The notes below the pieces were generated by a model. That model worked only from the letters and a program-made list of their open reading frames with translations, was not told the DNA's origin and searched no databases. The position numbers and the translations under genes are program-made. DNA of 64,000 nucleotides. Source: a bacterium. Lineage in GTDB: Bacteria > Joyebacterota > Joyebacteria > Joyebacterales > Joyebacteraceae. Shown piece after piece: positions 17,831-27,500 of the stretch; position 1 is the first letter of the stretch, and the number at the start of each line of letters is the position of its first letter. The stretch spans positions 186,001 to 250,000 of the forward strand of contig JAPEKQ010000001.1 of assembly GCA_029990205.1 (NCBI GenBank), given 5' to 3'.

Positions 17831-18687
17831 GAGGAACTCTCCTTCTTGCGGCGCCGGCCGCCTCGACGTCCCCGCCGTGACGAGGACGAGCGACGCGATC
17901 GTTTCTTCTTCTTCCCGTTATCGAGCAGGCCGAGCTTCGAGAGCGCGTTGCGCGCGGCCATCTGCTCGGCTTCCTTCTTGTTCTTGCCCTCGCCGCGTCC
18001 GAGCGCGCGCCCCTCGATCTTGAGCTCCACGTAGAACTTGCGTTCGTGTTCCGGCCCCGTCGCGGAGACGACGCGGTATCTCGGTCGCGCGCCCATCTTC
18101 TTCTGGGCGTGCTCCTGAACGATGCTCTTGTAGTTCTTGTACTCCTCGATGTTGAGGAGCTTCTCCATATCGGAGAGGATGTGGTCCTCAATGAAGCTCC
18201 GCGCGCCTTCCAGTCCCGAATCGAGGTAGACCGCCGCGATGACGGCCTCGAACGCGTCGGCGAGGATCGACGAACGCTTCCCGCCGCCGGAGAGCCTCTC
18301 GTTGTCGGACAGGTGAATGTAGCGCCCGAGCCGGAGTTCCTCCGCGCGCCTCGAGAGTACGGTCTCGCTGACGAGAAGCGACTTGATCTTCGTCAGCCGC
18401 CCTTCCTGGCGCTTGGCATACTTCTCGTAGAGCGCCTCGTTCACGACGAGGCCGAGGACGGAATCCCCGAGGAACTCCATCCGTTCGTTCGACTGCCCGC
18501 GTCCCAGCTCCTGCTCGTGGACGTACGACCTGTGGCTCAGCGCCTGGTCGAGCAGACTGAGGTCGCGAATCCGGATGCCGAGCGTCCGGCAGAGCCGTCT
18601 GAGATCACTGGCCCGCTGGGGATCGACTCCGGAATCAGGGTTCACGAGAGCGCGGAAGCGCTCCGTGAGGCTGTATCGCTTTTTCAT
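17827..18687 (-). CDS. rnc: Ribonuclease III
   Basis: 286 residues. Double-strand-specific endonuclease for rRNA and mRNA processing. The catalytic signature NERMEFLGDSVLG and the metal-binding DAFEAVIAAVYLDSG are intact. A double-stranded-RNA-binding domain follows (YKSIVQEHAQKKMGARPRYR ... KKEAEQMAARNAL). The last 35 residues are an unusual Lys/Arg/Ser-rich tail (GKKKKRSRRSSSSRRGRRGG) that makes the protein longer than most RNase III and may increase RNA affinity. rnc next to fabF is a common bacterial arrangement. Confidence 0.95.
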   Translation of the reverse strand: MKKRYSLTERFRALVNPDSGVDPQRASDLRRLCRTLGIRIRDLSLLDQALSHRSYVHEQELGRGQSNERMEFLGDSVLGLVVNEALYEKYAKRQEGRLTKIKSLLVSETVLSRRAEELRLGRYIHLSDNERLSGGGKRSSILADAFEAVIAAVYLDSGLEGARSFIEDHILSDMEKLLNIEEYKNYKSIVQEHAQKKMGARPRYRVVSATGPEHERKFYVELKIEGRALGRGEGKNKKEAEQMAARNALSKLGLLDNGKKKKRSRRSSSSRRGRRGGRRRKKESSS

Positions 18688-18702
18688 CCGTCAGTGTCTC
18701 GG

Positions 18703-19944
18703 CTAACTCTCGAACCTGGAGACGGCGAGCGCACAGTTGTGACCGCCGAAACCGAACGAGTTGCTGAGGACGTTCTTCACGTCCGCCTCGCGAGGTTCGT
18801 TGGGAACATAGTCGAGATCGCACTCCGGATCGGGATTCTCATAGTTGATCGTGGGTGGGATGACCGATCGCCCGATGGCCAGCGCGCTGATGATGAACTC
18901 GACGCCTCCTGCGGCCCCGAGAAGGTGTCCCGTCATCGACTTGGTCGATGAGATCGCGAGATCCTTCGCGCGCTCGCCGAACACGGCCTTGATCGCGGCC
19001 GTTTCGAGCTTGTCGTTCAGCGGCGTCGACGTGCCGTGCGCGTTGACGTACTGGACGTCGTCGGCAGCGAACCCGGCGTCGGCCATCGCCTCCGCCATCG
19101 CCGCAGCCATGCCGGCGCCGTCAGGCGCGGGCGCGGTCATGTGAAACGCATCCCCTGTCGCCCCGTAACCCATGAGCTCCGCGTAGATCTTCGCCCCGCG
19201 GTTCTTCGCGTGCTCGAGTTCCTCGAGCACAACGACACCGGCGCCCTCACCAAGCACGAAGCCGTCACGCTCCGCGTCGAACGGGCGCGAAGCGCGCTCG
19301 GGTTCGTCGTTCCTCGACGAGATCGCGCGCATCGATGCGAACCCGCCGATGGACATCGGCGAAACGGCGGCCTCGGTACCTCCCGAGACGATGGCATCGG
19401 CGTCGCCGTGCTGTATCGAGCGGAACGCCGTGCCGATCGCGTGCGCGCCTGAGGCGCACGCGGACACTGTTGCGAAGTTCGGGCCCTTGAGCCCCAGCAT
19501 GATCGACACCACACCCGACGACATATCAGGGATGAGCATCGGGATGAAGAACGGGCTGATCCTGCGCGGCCCCTTCTCCATGAGCACGGTGTGCTGGTTC
19601 TCGAGCGTCTGGATGCCCCCCACCCCGGAGCCAATGATCGCGCCGACGAGATCGGCCTCAAGGCCGGCGTCGGCGAGTCCGGAGTCGTTCCAGGCCATCA
19701 GAGCCGCGGCCACGCCGTAGTGCACGCTCGGATCCATCTTCCGAGCCTCACGCTTGTCGACGAATTTCTCGACGTCGAAACCCTTGAGCTCGCACGCGAT
19801 ACGGACCGCGTAGTCCGTCGCGTCGAACTGGGAGATCGTGCCGGCGCCGCTCTTCCCGGCCATGAGCCCGCTCCACGTCGATTCGACGTCCAGTCCGATC
19901 GGCGTGAGGAGTCCGAGACCGGTGACCACTACTCTTCTCGACAT
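18703..19944 (-). CDS. fabF: 3-oxoacyl-ACP synthase II
   Basis: 413 residues from ATG at 19944 ([17 protein letters not shown]) with AAGGGAAGT upstream; the longer frame to 20031 covers the acpP-fabF hairpin and is rejected. It condenses malonyl-ACP with acyl-ACP in chain elongation. The Cys-His-His triad is visible in [23 protein letters not shown] and NSFGFGGHN, with the conserved Lys in [16 protein letters not shown]. It follows acpP in the fatty acid operon. Confidence 0.95.
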   Translation of the reverse strand: MSRRVVVTGLGLLTPIGLDVESTWSGLMAGKSGAGTISQFDATDYAVRIACELKGFDVEKFVDKREARKMDPSVHYGVAAALMAWNDSGLADAGLEADLVGAIIGSGVGGIQTLENQHTVLMEKGPRRISPFFIPMLIPDMSSGVVSIMLGLKGPNFATVSACASGAHAIGTAFRSIQHGDADAIVSGGTEAAVSPMSIGGFASMRAISSRNDEPERASRPFDAERDGFVLGEGAGVVVLEELEHAKNRGAKIYAELMGYGATGDAFHMTAPAPDGAGMAAAMAEAMADAGFAADDVQYVNAHGTSTPLNDKLETAAIKAVFGERAKDLAISSTKSMTGHLLGAAGGVEFIISALAIGRSVIPPTINYENPDPECDLDYVPNEPREADVKNVLSNSFGFGGHNCALAVSRFES

Positions 19945-20061
19945 ACTTCCCTTCCGGTTCCTTACATCCTCGCTGTGTGTCTCTTCGAACATTGCCCGCC
20001 TGCGACGTGTCCGGACCGGTCCGGTCTGCATCTGCTCGCCCCGGAAACTACCGCAAGACAG

Positions 20062-20099
20062 AACGCCGCGGCTCCGCCCGAGAGCGAAACCGCGGCGTT
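20062..20099 (-). terminator. Hairpin between acpP and fabF, partial terminator or processing site
   Basis: Perfect 10-bp inverted repeat AACGCCGCGG ... CCGCGGCGTT with an 18-nt loop lies 16 nt past the acpP stop. Only a weak TCTGTCTT tract follows on the minus strand, so it probably attenuates readthrough into fabF or stabilises acpP mRNA, in keeping with the high demand for acyl carrier protein. Confidence 0.5.
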
Positions 20100-20115
20100 G
20101 AATCGCAGTTCCGCT

Positions 20116-20358
20116 CTACGCGCTCACCTTCTTCTCAAGGTAGGCAACGATGTCGGCGACCGTCTTGAGACCCTCGGCCTCATCCGTGTCGTCGGCGGTG
20201 ATGCCGAACTCGTCCTCAAGCGAGAAGAGGATGTCGGCCTGCTCGAGCGAGTCGGCGCCGAGGTCCTCGACGATCATAGCTTCCATCGTGACCTGCTCGG
20301 CGTCGATCTGCAGCTTCTCTGCGATGACCTGCTTGACCTTCCCAGCAACGTCTGCCAT
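20116..20358 (-). CDS. acpP: Acyl carrier protein
   Basis: 80 residues, acidic, four-helix ACP fold. Ser37 in EDLGADSLEQADILFSLED is the phosphopantetheine attachment site (DSL motif). It carries growing acyl chains for the Fab enzymes encoded on either side and probably supplies the lipid A acyltransferase as well. Located between fabG and fabF, the usual place. The ATG follows a clear AGGGAGCAGGGT ribosome site. Confidence 0.97.
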   Translation of the reverse strand: MADVAGKVKQVIAEKLQIDAEQVTMEAMIVEDLGADSLEQADILFSLEDEFGITADDTDEAEGLKTVADIVAYLEKKVSA

Positions 20359-20402
20359 ACCCTGCTCCCTTCGTGATCTTCATCCGTGTCCGGCCCGCCT
20401 GC

Positions 20403-21143
20403 CTACCAGGCCATGCCACCATCCACGTTGATCGTCTGACCGGTGATGTAGTCTGCATCATCCGAGGCCAGGAATGCAACCAGATTTGCCACGTCATCAG
20501 GCCTTCCGAGCCGCTTGAGCAGGATCTTGTCCGAAAGGCCCTCGATCACCTTCTCGGAAAGACGCTCGGTCATGGGGGTCTGGATGAACCCCGGCGCAAT
20601 GGCGTTGGCGGTGATATTCCTCGATGCGAACTCCCGAGCGGTGGTCTTCGTCAGCGCGATGAGACCCGCTTTCGACGCCGCGTAGTTCGCCTGACCGACA
20701 TTGCCCATCTGTCCGATCACGGAAGCGATGTTGATGATGCGCCCCCACCGGGCGGACATCATCGGGCGCACCGCGGCTCTCGTGCAGTTGAAGGCGCCCT
20801 TGAGATTGACCTTGAGCACGAGGTCCCAGTCGTCGGGCGACATGCGGATGAGCAGGTTGTCGCGCGTGATCCCGGCATTGTTGACGAGGATACCCAGACC
20901 GTCAAGCGCCTCCGCAACGTCCTTCATTGTCGCGGCGACCGCCTCGGCGTCTCCCACATCGAGCGCAAACGCCGCTCCGCTCCCGCCGGCCGCTTCGATC
21001 TCAGAGACGACGCTCTTCGCGGCATCGATGTCGATGTCAAGAACACCGACCGCCGCGCCCTCTGAAGCGAACTTGAGAGCGATGACCCGACCGATTCCTG
21101 ATCCACCACCCGTGACGACCGCCTTGCGATCCGTGAACCTCAT
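20403..21143 (-). CDS. fabG: 3-oxoacyl-ACP reductase
   Basis: 246 residues. NADPH-dependent short-chain dehydrogenase that reduces 3-oxoacyl-ACP. The cofactor loop TGGGSGIGRVIALKF, NNAGITRDNLLIRM, and the catalytic Ser...Tyr-x-x-x-Lys in ASVIGQMGNVGQANYAASKAG are all present, with GFIQTPMT and the C-terminal GQTINVDGGMAW. Position between fabD and acpP supports the assignment over other members of the family. Starts 12 nt after the fabD stop. Confidence 0.95.
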   Translation of the reverse strand: MRFTDRKAVVTGGGSGIGRVIALKFASEGAAVGVLDIDIDAAKSVVSEIEAAGGSGAAFALDVGDAEAVAATMKDVAEALDGLGILVNNAGITRDNLLIRMSPDDWDLVLKVNLKGAFNCTRAAVRPMMSARWGRIINIASVIGQMGNVGQANYAASKAGLIALTKTTAREFASRNITANAIAPGFIQTPMTERLSEKVIEGLSDKILLKRLGRPDDVANLVAFLASDDADYITGQTINVDGGMAW

Positions 21144-21155
21144 TGTCGTCCTCCT

Positions 21156-22079
21156 CTAGGACGTCAGCTTCGCGATGTCCTCGAGCTTGCCACCGCCTGA
21201 GGTCGGAACCGCCGGAGCGATCTTCCGCATCAGACCTCGCAGAACGTTCCCCGGCCCCACCTCGATGGCGCGGACAGCGCCGAGATCCGCGAGCGTCATC
21301 ATGCTCGTGACCCACCGGACGGGACTGACGACCTGCTCCACAAGACGCGTCCGGATCTCCCCGGGATCGTCGATCGCGCCGCCGGTGACATTGGCGATGA
21401 AGATGGCCTGGGGTCTCTCAACGGCGATCCCGGCGAGGAACGACCCCATGCCGAGTCTGGCATCCTCCAGCAGCTCGCTGTGAAAGGCGCCGCTCACCTT
21501 GAGCTCGATGGCGCGCCGCGCGCCGCGCTCGGTCGCGAGCGCCATCGCTGCGCGGACGGCCTCGACCTCACCGGTTATGACGATCTGCGTCGGTGAGTTG
21601 TAGTTGGCGACCTGAACGACACCCGCTGAGCGGGTCTCGGCGACGACGGCGTCCAGCGCCTCCGCTTCCAGCCCGATGATGGCGGCCATCGCGCCCGGCA
21701 CGGCCAGACCCGCCTCGTACATCAACCGGCCACGTTCGCGAACGGCGCGGACGCCGTCCTCGAGCGTGAGACTCCGCGCGGCGACGAGCGCCGTGTACTC
21801 GCCGAGACTGTGTCCGGCCACGGCCCACGGTTCGATGCCTCTCTCGAGGAGAACCGTGTGCGCGGCGACACCCGCCGTGAGAAGCGCCGGCTGCGTGTTG
21901 ATGGTCTTGGTGAGCTCTTCTTCCGGACCCTTGAAGCTGAGTTCGGCGAGATCGACGTCTATGGCTTCCGACGCGCGCTCGTACACCTCACGCACGGCCG
22001 CCGAACTCTCGAAGAGGTCGGCCGCCATGCCGACGGTCTGCGAACCCTGCCCCGGAAACAGGAATGCGATACGATCCAT
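21156..22079 (-). CDS. fabD: Malonyl-CoA:ACP transacylase
   Basis: 307 residues. Moves malonyl groups from CoA to ACP. FLFPGQGSQTVGMA at the N-terminus, the nucleophile Ser in AVAGHSLGEYTALVAA, the conserved Arg region EDGVRAVRERGRLM and the catalytic His in SGAFHSELLEDA are all present. The gene is separated from fabH by three tandem GC-rich hairpins (22102-22171), a notable break in an otherwise compact operon. Confidence 0.95.
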   Translation of the reverse strand: MDRIAFLFPGQGSQTVGMAADLFESSAAVREVYERASEAIDVDLAELSFKGPEEELTKTINTQPALLTAGVAAHTVLLERGIEPWAVAGHSLGEYTALVAARSLTLEDGVRAVRERGRLMYEAGLAVPGAMAAIIGLEAEALDAVVAETRSAGVVQVANYNSPTQIVITGEVEAVRAAMALATERGARRAIELKVSGAFHSELLEDARLGMGSFLAGIAVERPQAIFIANVTGGAIDDPGEIRTRLVEQVVSPVRWVTSMMTLADLGAVRAIEVGPGNVLRGLMRKIAPAVPTSGGGKLEDIAKLTS

Positions 22080-22101
22080 ACGTATGTCCTACCCCAGTGT
22101 T

Positions 22102-22171
22102 GCGCAATGCGTCAGCATTGCGCCAAGCTGCCGCGTCAGCGGCAGCCGCCTAGCCGCCGCTCTGCGGCGGC
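22102..22171. repeat. Three tandem perfect hairpins in the fabH-fabD spacer
   Basis: Back-to-back inverted repeats: GCGCAATGC-GTCA-GCATTGCGC (22102-22123), GCTGCCGC-GTCA-GCGGCAGC (22127-22146) and GCCGCCGC-TCT-GCGGCGGC (22153-22171). Stems are 9, 8 and 8 bp without mismatch, and the first two share the same GTCA loop (TGAC on the transcribed strand). They fill almost the whole spacer. There is no U-run, so mRNA stabilisation, a processing site or a small palindromic repeat element are more likely than termination. Confidence 0.75.
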
Positions 22172-22174
22172 CGA

Positions 22175-23167
22175 TTACCACCGCATGAGGGTCGAACCCC
22201 ACGTGAAACCGGCGCCGAATGCGACGGTCCCCGCGAGCATGCCTTCCTTGAGACTTCCGTCCTCGAGCGCCTCGTACATCGCCAGCGGGATCGACGCAGC
22301 GGATGTGTTCCCGTACTTGTGGATGTTGACGTAGACCTTGTCCATCGGCAGACCCGCGCGCTCGGCGACCGACGTGATGATGCGGATGTTCGCCTGATGC
22401 GGGAAGAGGATGTCGAGATCGTCGCCCGAGAGCCCCTGCTGGTCGAGCACCTTCACGACAGAATCGCTCATCATGCGTACCGCGTTGACGTAGACCTTGT
22501 TGCCGATCATGTGGATCGTGTGCTCGTTCGCGTCGACCGTCTCGTGTGACGCCGGCTTCTTCGAGCCGCCGGCCGGACACATGAGAAGGTCACCGAGCTT
22601 GCCGTCGCTCTGGATGTAGTGGTCGACAAGACCACGCTCGGGCTCGCACGCCTGGAAGACCGCCGCGCCCGCCGCGTCACCGAACAGCACGCACGTCCCG
22701 CGGTCGGTCATGTTCGTGAATCGCGTGAGGCTTTCGGCGCCGATGACCAGCGCCGTGTCGACCGTGCCCGCGCGGATGAACTGCGACGCGATGACGGTCC
22801 CGTACACGAATCCCGAACATCCCGCGCAGATGTCGAACGCGAAGGCGTTCTTCGCGCCGATCTTCGTCTGCGTCAGGCACGCCGTCGACGGGAAGAGCAT
22901 GTCGGGCGTCGCCGTAGCGACGAGAATCATCTGAACGTCCTCGGGGGCGACGCCGGCTCGTTCCAGCGCCTCGTCCGCCGCTCGGGACGCGAGGTCCGAG
23001 GTCGCCTCACCCTCTCCGATGTAGTGCCGTTCCTTCATGCCCGTCATCTGGACGATCCACTCATCGGATGTGTCGACGAGCTTCTCGAAGTCCTGGTTCG
23101 TCATGACCTTCGGCGGCACGTACATCCCAAGACCCGTGATGCGCGCGTTTCGCTCATTCGCTGCCAT
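22175..23167 (-). CDS. fabH: 3-oxoacyl-ACP synthase III
   Basis: 330 residues. Starts fatty acid synthesis by condensing acetyl-CoA (or a branched acyl-CoA) with malonyl-ACP. The active-site Cys is in FDICAGCSGFVYG, His in LFPHQANIRI and Asn in NIHKYGNTSAASIP. The N-terminal ITGLGMYVPPKVMTN and C-terminal AFGAGFTWGSTLMRW are typical. It overlaps the end of plsX by 14 nt. All catalytic residues are intact and the length is normal. Confidence 0.96.
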   Translation of the reverse strand: MAANERNARITGLGMYVPPKVMTNQDFEKLVDTSDEWIVQMTGMKERHYIGEGEATSDLASRAADEALERAGVAPEDVQMILVATATPDMLFPSTACLTQTKIGAKNAFAFDICAGCSGFVYGTVIASQFIRAGTVDTALVIGAESLTRFTNMTDRGTCVLFGDAAGAAVFQACEPERGLVDHYIQSDGKLGDLLMCPAGGSKKPASHETVDANEHTIHMIGNKVYVNAVRMMSDSVVKVLDQQGLSGDDLDILFPHQANIRIITSVAERAGLPMDKVYVNIHKYGNTSAASIPLAMYEALEDGSLKEGMLAGTVAFGAGFTWGSTLMRW

Positions 23168-24191
23168 TGCTGATCGCCACCTCTCTCAACCGCTCGACGA
23201 TGGTCCCGCCGAGGTTCTTTTGCACGAAGCGCTGCGCCATCAGCGCCGCGTTCTTGATCGCCTTACCGGAGGAACCGCCGTGGGCGATGATGACAACGCC
23301 GTTCACGCCGAGAAGCGGCGCTCCCCCGTACTCCTCGTAATCGAACTGCTTGCGTATCGCGTCCATGTCCATGCTCTTCGCGTCACCCCCGGTGAAGCGC
23401 GGCAGCACGTAGAGCACACTCTCTATCACCTTGAGCATGACATTGCCAACGAATCCGTCACAGACCACGACATCCGCTGCGCCCGTCATCAGGTCGCGGC
23501 CCTCGACATTGCCGACGAAATTGAGCGGGCTGCCGTCGATCAGCTTGTACGCCGCCTGCGTGACCTCGTTGCCCTTCGACGGCTCCTCGCCGACGTTCAT
23601 CAGCGCCACGCGCGGGCTCGTGCGTTCGAGCACTTCCTGAACGTACGCGCTGCCCATCACCGCGAACTCGAGCAGGTCGGACGGCCGGCAGTCGACGCTT
23701 GCGCCCACGTCGAGAACCACGGCCGGCTCGCCGAGCGCCGGGAAGAAGCTCGCAATGGCGGGACGCCGCACGTTCGGCAGCATCCCGAGCCCGAGCAGCG
23801 TCGAGGCAACGACCGCGCCTGTGTTTCCGGCACTGACGAGACCGTCGACCGCTCCGGACTTGTGCAGCCCGGCGGTGACGACAATAGAAGACCCCCGCTT
23901 GCGCCTGACGGCGTCCGCGGGGGACTCGTGCATCGTGATGATCTCGTCCGCATGCGCGATGGTGAGCGGAAGGTCCCCGACCCCGTGCCGGGCGAGCTCC
24001 GCTTCGAGCACCTCTCTCTGACCGACGAGTACGATCTCAAGCGATCCGGCCGCTTCACGCACGGCCGCTATCGCACCCTCGACCTCCGCGCCCGGAGCAT
24101 TGTCTCCACCCATCGCCTCGATTGCGATCCGCACGGGGCGGCCGGCACCAGCACTGCCTTCCGTGGAGGTGGTTCCGGAACTCAGAGACAC
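23154..24191 (-). CDS. plsX: Phosphate acyltransferase PlsX
   Basis: 345 residues from a GTG at 24191, one base after the rpmF stop with AAGGAG upstream. Makes acyl-phosphate from acyl-ACP for PlsY-dependent phospholipid synthesis. RIAIEAMGGDNAPGAEVEGA is the family N-terminus, preceded here by about 20 extra residues; a GTG at 24134 that would remove them has no good ribosome site. Other blocks: ESPADAVRRKRGSS, VSAGNTGAVVASTLLGLG, VLDVGASVDCRP, CDGFVGNVMLKVIES and IIAHGGSSGKAIKNA. rpmF-plsX-fabH is a widely conserved order. Confidence 0.93.
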   Translation of the reverse strand: MSLSSGTTSTEGSAGAGRPVRIAIEAMGGDNAPGAEVEGAIAAVREAAGSLEIVLVGQREVLEAELARHGVGDLPLTIAHADEIITMHESPADAVRRKRGSSIVVTAGLHKSGAVDGLVSAGNTGAVVASTLLGLGMLPNVRRPAIASFFPALGEPAVVLDVGASVDCRPSDLLEFAVMGSAYVQEVLERTSPRVALMNVGEEPSKGNEVTQAAYKLIDGSPLNFVGNVEGRDLMTGAADVVVCDGFVGNVMLKVIESVLYVLPRFTGGDAKSMDMDAIRKQFDYEEYGGAPLLGVNGVVIIAHGGSSGKAIKNAALMAQRFVQKNLGGTIVERLREVAISNGSE

Positions 24192-24192
24192 C

Positions 24193-24381
24193 CTACTCGC
24201 TCTCCTTGACCTCTGGGAGAATCTCGCGACCGTTATAGGTTCCGCAATGCGGACACATGCGATGCGGCAGCTTGGACTCGCCGCACGACGAACACGTCGA
24301 CATCGACGGCGCGGACGCCTTCTTGTGCGTCCGGCGCTTCCTGCCTCGTGTCTTTGAACTTCGCCTCTTTGGGACTGCCAT
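24193..24381 (-). CDS. rpmF: 50S ribosomal protein L32
   Basis: 62 residues. [20 protein letters not shown] is the L32 N-terminus, and the zinc ribbon has CSSC and CPHC pairs separated by 12 residues. The ATG at 24381 follows GGAGGAAGC; the longer frame upstream covers the leader hairpin and is rejected. It is the first gene of the lipid operon. The four Cys show this is the zinc-binding form of L32. Confidence 0.96.
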   Translation of the reverse strand: MAVPKRRSSKTRGRKRRTHKKASAPSMSTCSSCGESKLPHRMCPHCGTYNGREILPEVKESE

Positions 24382-24432
24382 GCTTCCTCCATGTACGCAA
24401 GTAGTGCAATCAAATCTTGCCGATAGCGTCAG

Positions 24433-24456
24433 CAGGGATTCCGGTAGGAACCCCTG
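24433..24456 (-). other. Hairpin in the rpmF leader
   Basis: On the transcribed strand CAGGGGTTCC-TACC-GGAATCCCTG can form a 10-bp stem (one G-U pair) with a four-base loop. It starts about 13 nt after the predicted transcription start and ends about 50 nt before rpmF. It has no U-run. It may terminate the upstream operon, stabilise the mRNA or serve in L32 autoregulation. Confidence 0.5.
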
Positions 24457-24475
24457 CCGCACACTGAGCCCTTCT

Positions 24476-24504
24476 ATTCTGGAGACATGGGGCTACCAAG
24501 TCAA
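24476..24504 (-). promoter_or_regulatory. Sigma-70-type promoter for rpmF-plsX-fab operon
   Basis: Minus strand TTGACT (24499-24504), 17-nt spacer, CAGAAT (24476-24481). The -35 box overlaps the stop codon of the upstream GltD/NuoG-like gene, so the two large operons abut directly. The leader is about 90 nt. Confidence 0.5.
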
Positions 24505-27500
24505 GCTGAAACTCCCACCCGGCGCACCACGTGGTCCGACAACCCCTGCTCCTCGGCCATTCTGGAGAATCGCGCCTCTATAGCGTCGGTCCAACGCGGA
24601 TCGAACGCGATCTTGCCTCCCCTGCAGTCAGGCGGGGCCACGGAGGCTTCTCCGCCCGCCGGACGCCCCTCAGCGCGCCCCGGAAGGCTCCATGTGGAAC
24701 CATCCGGCCGCTCGGGCATCCCGAGGTCCGCAAGCGGACCCCGGAGAGCCGCATAGGCCTCCTCGGGCGTGCTCGGCACGTCCCCGCCTGCGCGTCCGGC
24801 CAGCGACGCCAGGACCTCGAGCGTCGAGCGCCCGCCCGCCGGCGTCTCCGCCGCCGCGACCGGCTGAACGCGGTGTTCGCTGTTGGTGTAGCTTCCGCTG
24901 GTCCCTGTCGGCGGAGCCATCGGGAGTACGACATCCGCGAGGGCCGTCGTCTCCGTCTCGATGGCATCCATGACGACGAGGTGTTCGAGCCTGCCGAGCG
25001 CTGCCTTGACGCTCTCCGGATCGGATGCGGCGCCGACGGGATCCTCGCCGACGATGAGCGCCGACGTGACCTTCCCCGACTCGATGGCCGACCAGAGGTC
25101 TCCCCCGTTCGCGCCGCAGCACGACGGACCGCAGAGACCGCCGGCGGGCTCGAAGCCGAGGTCGGACAGACCCTGGCCGTTCGCGCGCACCCTCAGGAAG
25201 AGGATGCCGGACCCGGCACCCGCGCCGCTCCCCGCGAGTGTGGCGAGGGCGACGGCGAGATGAGCGTCACCGCACGCCGTCGCGGGCGCGAATGCCGCCG
25301 CGCTCGCGATCGTGACCGCGCGCTCCGCGCCGCAGAAGAGCGACGCCGCGCGCTTCAGATCATCGACGGTCATGCCGTACTTCGACGCGACGGCGTCGGG
25401 CGTGATCCCATCGATGGATGTCTTCAGTTCCGCAAGGCCCGCGACATCGAACCCGAGCGACGCCGGGTCGATCGTGCCCTCCGTCAGACCGTGGTTGATC
25501 ATGGCCGAGAGGATGGAACCGACCTGGTCGTGCCCGGCCGGGATCCAGACGTCGGCCAGCGCCGCCAGCCTGGTCTCGCGCTCCGCGATCACGACGAGCG
25601 CCGCGCCCCGGTGAACGGCCTTCCGCACCGAGATGGCCGCGACCGTCTGCTCCTCGGCGATGTCCGAGTCGATCACAAGAACGGCGTCAGCGCCGCGGAC
25701 ATCCTCGTAGGTGGCGGTCGACGAGGCATGCCCCAGCACGCGCTCGAGCGCTCCGAAGACGGCCCCCTCCCCGGCGAGACCGAACGATCCGGTCGCGCCG
25801 TCTGCCGCGCCGGCGAGCGAGGAGAGCGCATGAGCCTCCTCGTTCGTCATTCTCGGCGAGCCGAAGAACGCGCCGCCGGCGAGACCGGCCGACGCTGCGC
25901 TGATCGCGCCGTCCCACGATGAGCCGTCGCCGTTGACGCGCGGCTCGGTAACCCTCTCGCCGAGCGCGCCACGGAATCCGAACCGTCCGCGGACGCAGAG
26001 ATTGCCCTCGTTCACGCCGACACCCGCCGCGGGCGCGATGGAGACAAGGTCTCCAGCCGCCGTGCAGAGGTCGACGGCGCATCCCGTGCCGCAGAAGCCG
26101 CACGTCGACAGCGTCGACTCGAGGTCCCACGGACCGGGCTTGACGGCCACCGGCTTCGCGGTGAGCGCAGCGGTCGGACACGACTCGACACACTGGCCAC
26201 AGGACTCGCAGTCGGTCATCGCCAGCGCCTCACAGAGCGCCGGCTTCATCTGGGCGACGAACCCGCGACGGTAGAACCCGAGCGCCGATGCGCCCTGGAC
26301 GTCCTGACAGATACGGATGCACCGGCCGCACATGATGCACTTCTCCGGCTCGATCCGGATGAACGGATGGCGTTCGTCCGGCGGGTCGGAGACAACCTCT
26401 CCGGTCAGCCGCCCGAGCGTCACCTCGTACTCCGCGGCGTACTCCCGGAGCTGGCAGCTGAAGCCCTCGGCGCAGCCGCATTCGAGGCAGCGCTTCACCT
26501 CTTCGAGCGCCTGCTCCTCGCTGAGTCCCAGTTCGACCTCGTCCAGGCTCTTGATACGCTCGGCGACCGGAAGCTCCGGCATCTCCTGGCGCTTCTGATG
26601 GACGACGTCCGCGAGTTCCTCCTCGGGGAAGCTGTCCCAGCGCTCCTTCTGAATATTGAAATACGGCGGAACGGCGTCGATCGCCTCGCCGCGGAACATG
26701 CGGTTGATGGCCGCGGCGGCACGGCCGCCGGCCGCGATGGCCTCGATAGCCGTCGCCGCTCCGTTGACCACATCACCTCCGGCGAACACGCCGGGCACCG
26801 CGGTCAGTCCGGACTTCTCGTCAGCGATGATCGTGCCCCAGCGCGTCAGCTCGAGCTTCGCTTCGAGCGACTGGGGATCCTTCTCGGCCGTATTCTGGAT
26901 GCAGTCCAGGTTCGGGAGCTGACCGATGGCCGCGATGACATTGTCGACCTCGATGACCGACTCGGAACCCTCGACCGGAACCGGACGACGACGCCCGCTG
27001 TCGTCGGGCTCGCCGAGTTCCATGCGGATGAACTCGAGACGCTCGCACTTCCCGTCGCCCTCGATCTTCGTGGGAGCGGCGAGGAAGTGCATCTCGACCC
27101 CCTCCTCCTCCGCCGCGTCGACCTCGACGTCCCACGCCGGCATCTCCTTGCGGGAGCGGCGGTAGACGATGGTCACCTTCTCGGCGCCGAGCCTCAGGCT
27201 CGTGCGCGCAGCGTCGACGGCCGTGTTGCCGCCGCCGATGATCGCCACGTGCCTGCCGATCTCGGGCGGCTCGTTGAGACCCATCTTCCCCAGGAAGTCC
27301 GTGCCCGCCCAGACGCCGTCGAGCTCCTCGCCCGGACAGCGCATCTTGCGGCTCGCCATGGCGCCGAGTCCGAGAAAGACCGCCTCGTATCCCTGATCGA
27401 ACAGGTCGCTGAGCGTGAAGTCGCAGCCGAGTCTCTGGCCGTACTTCACATCGACACCGAGACCCGTGATCAGACCGATCTCGTCGTCGAGCGTGCGCTT

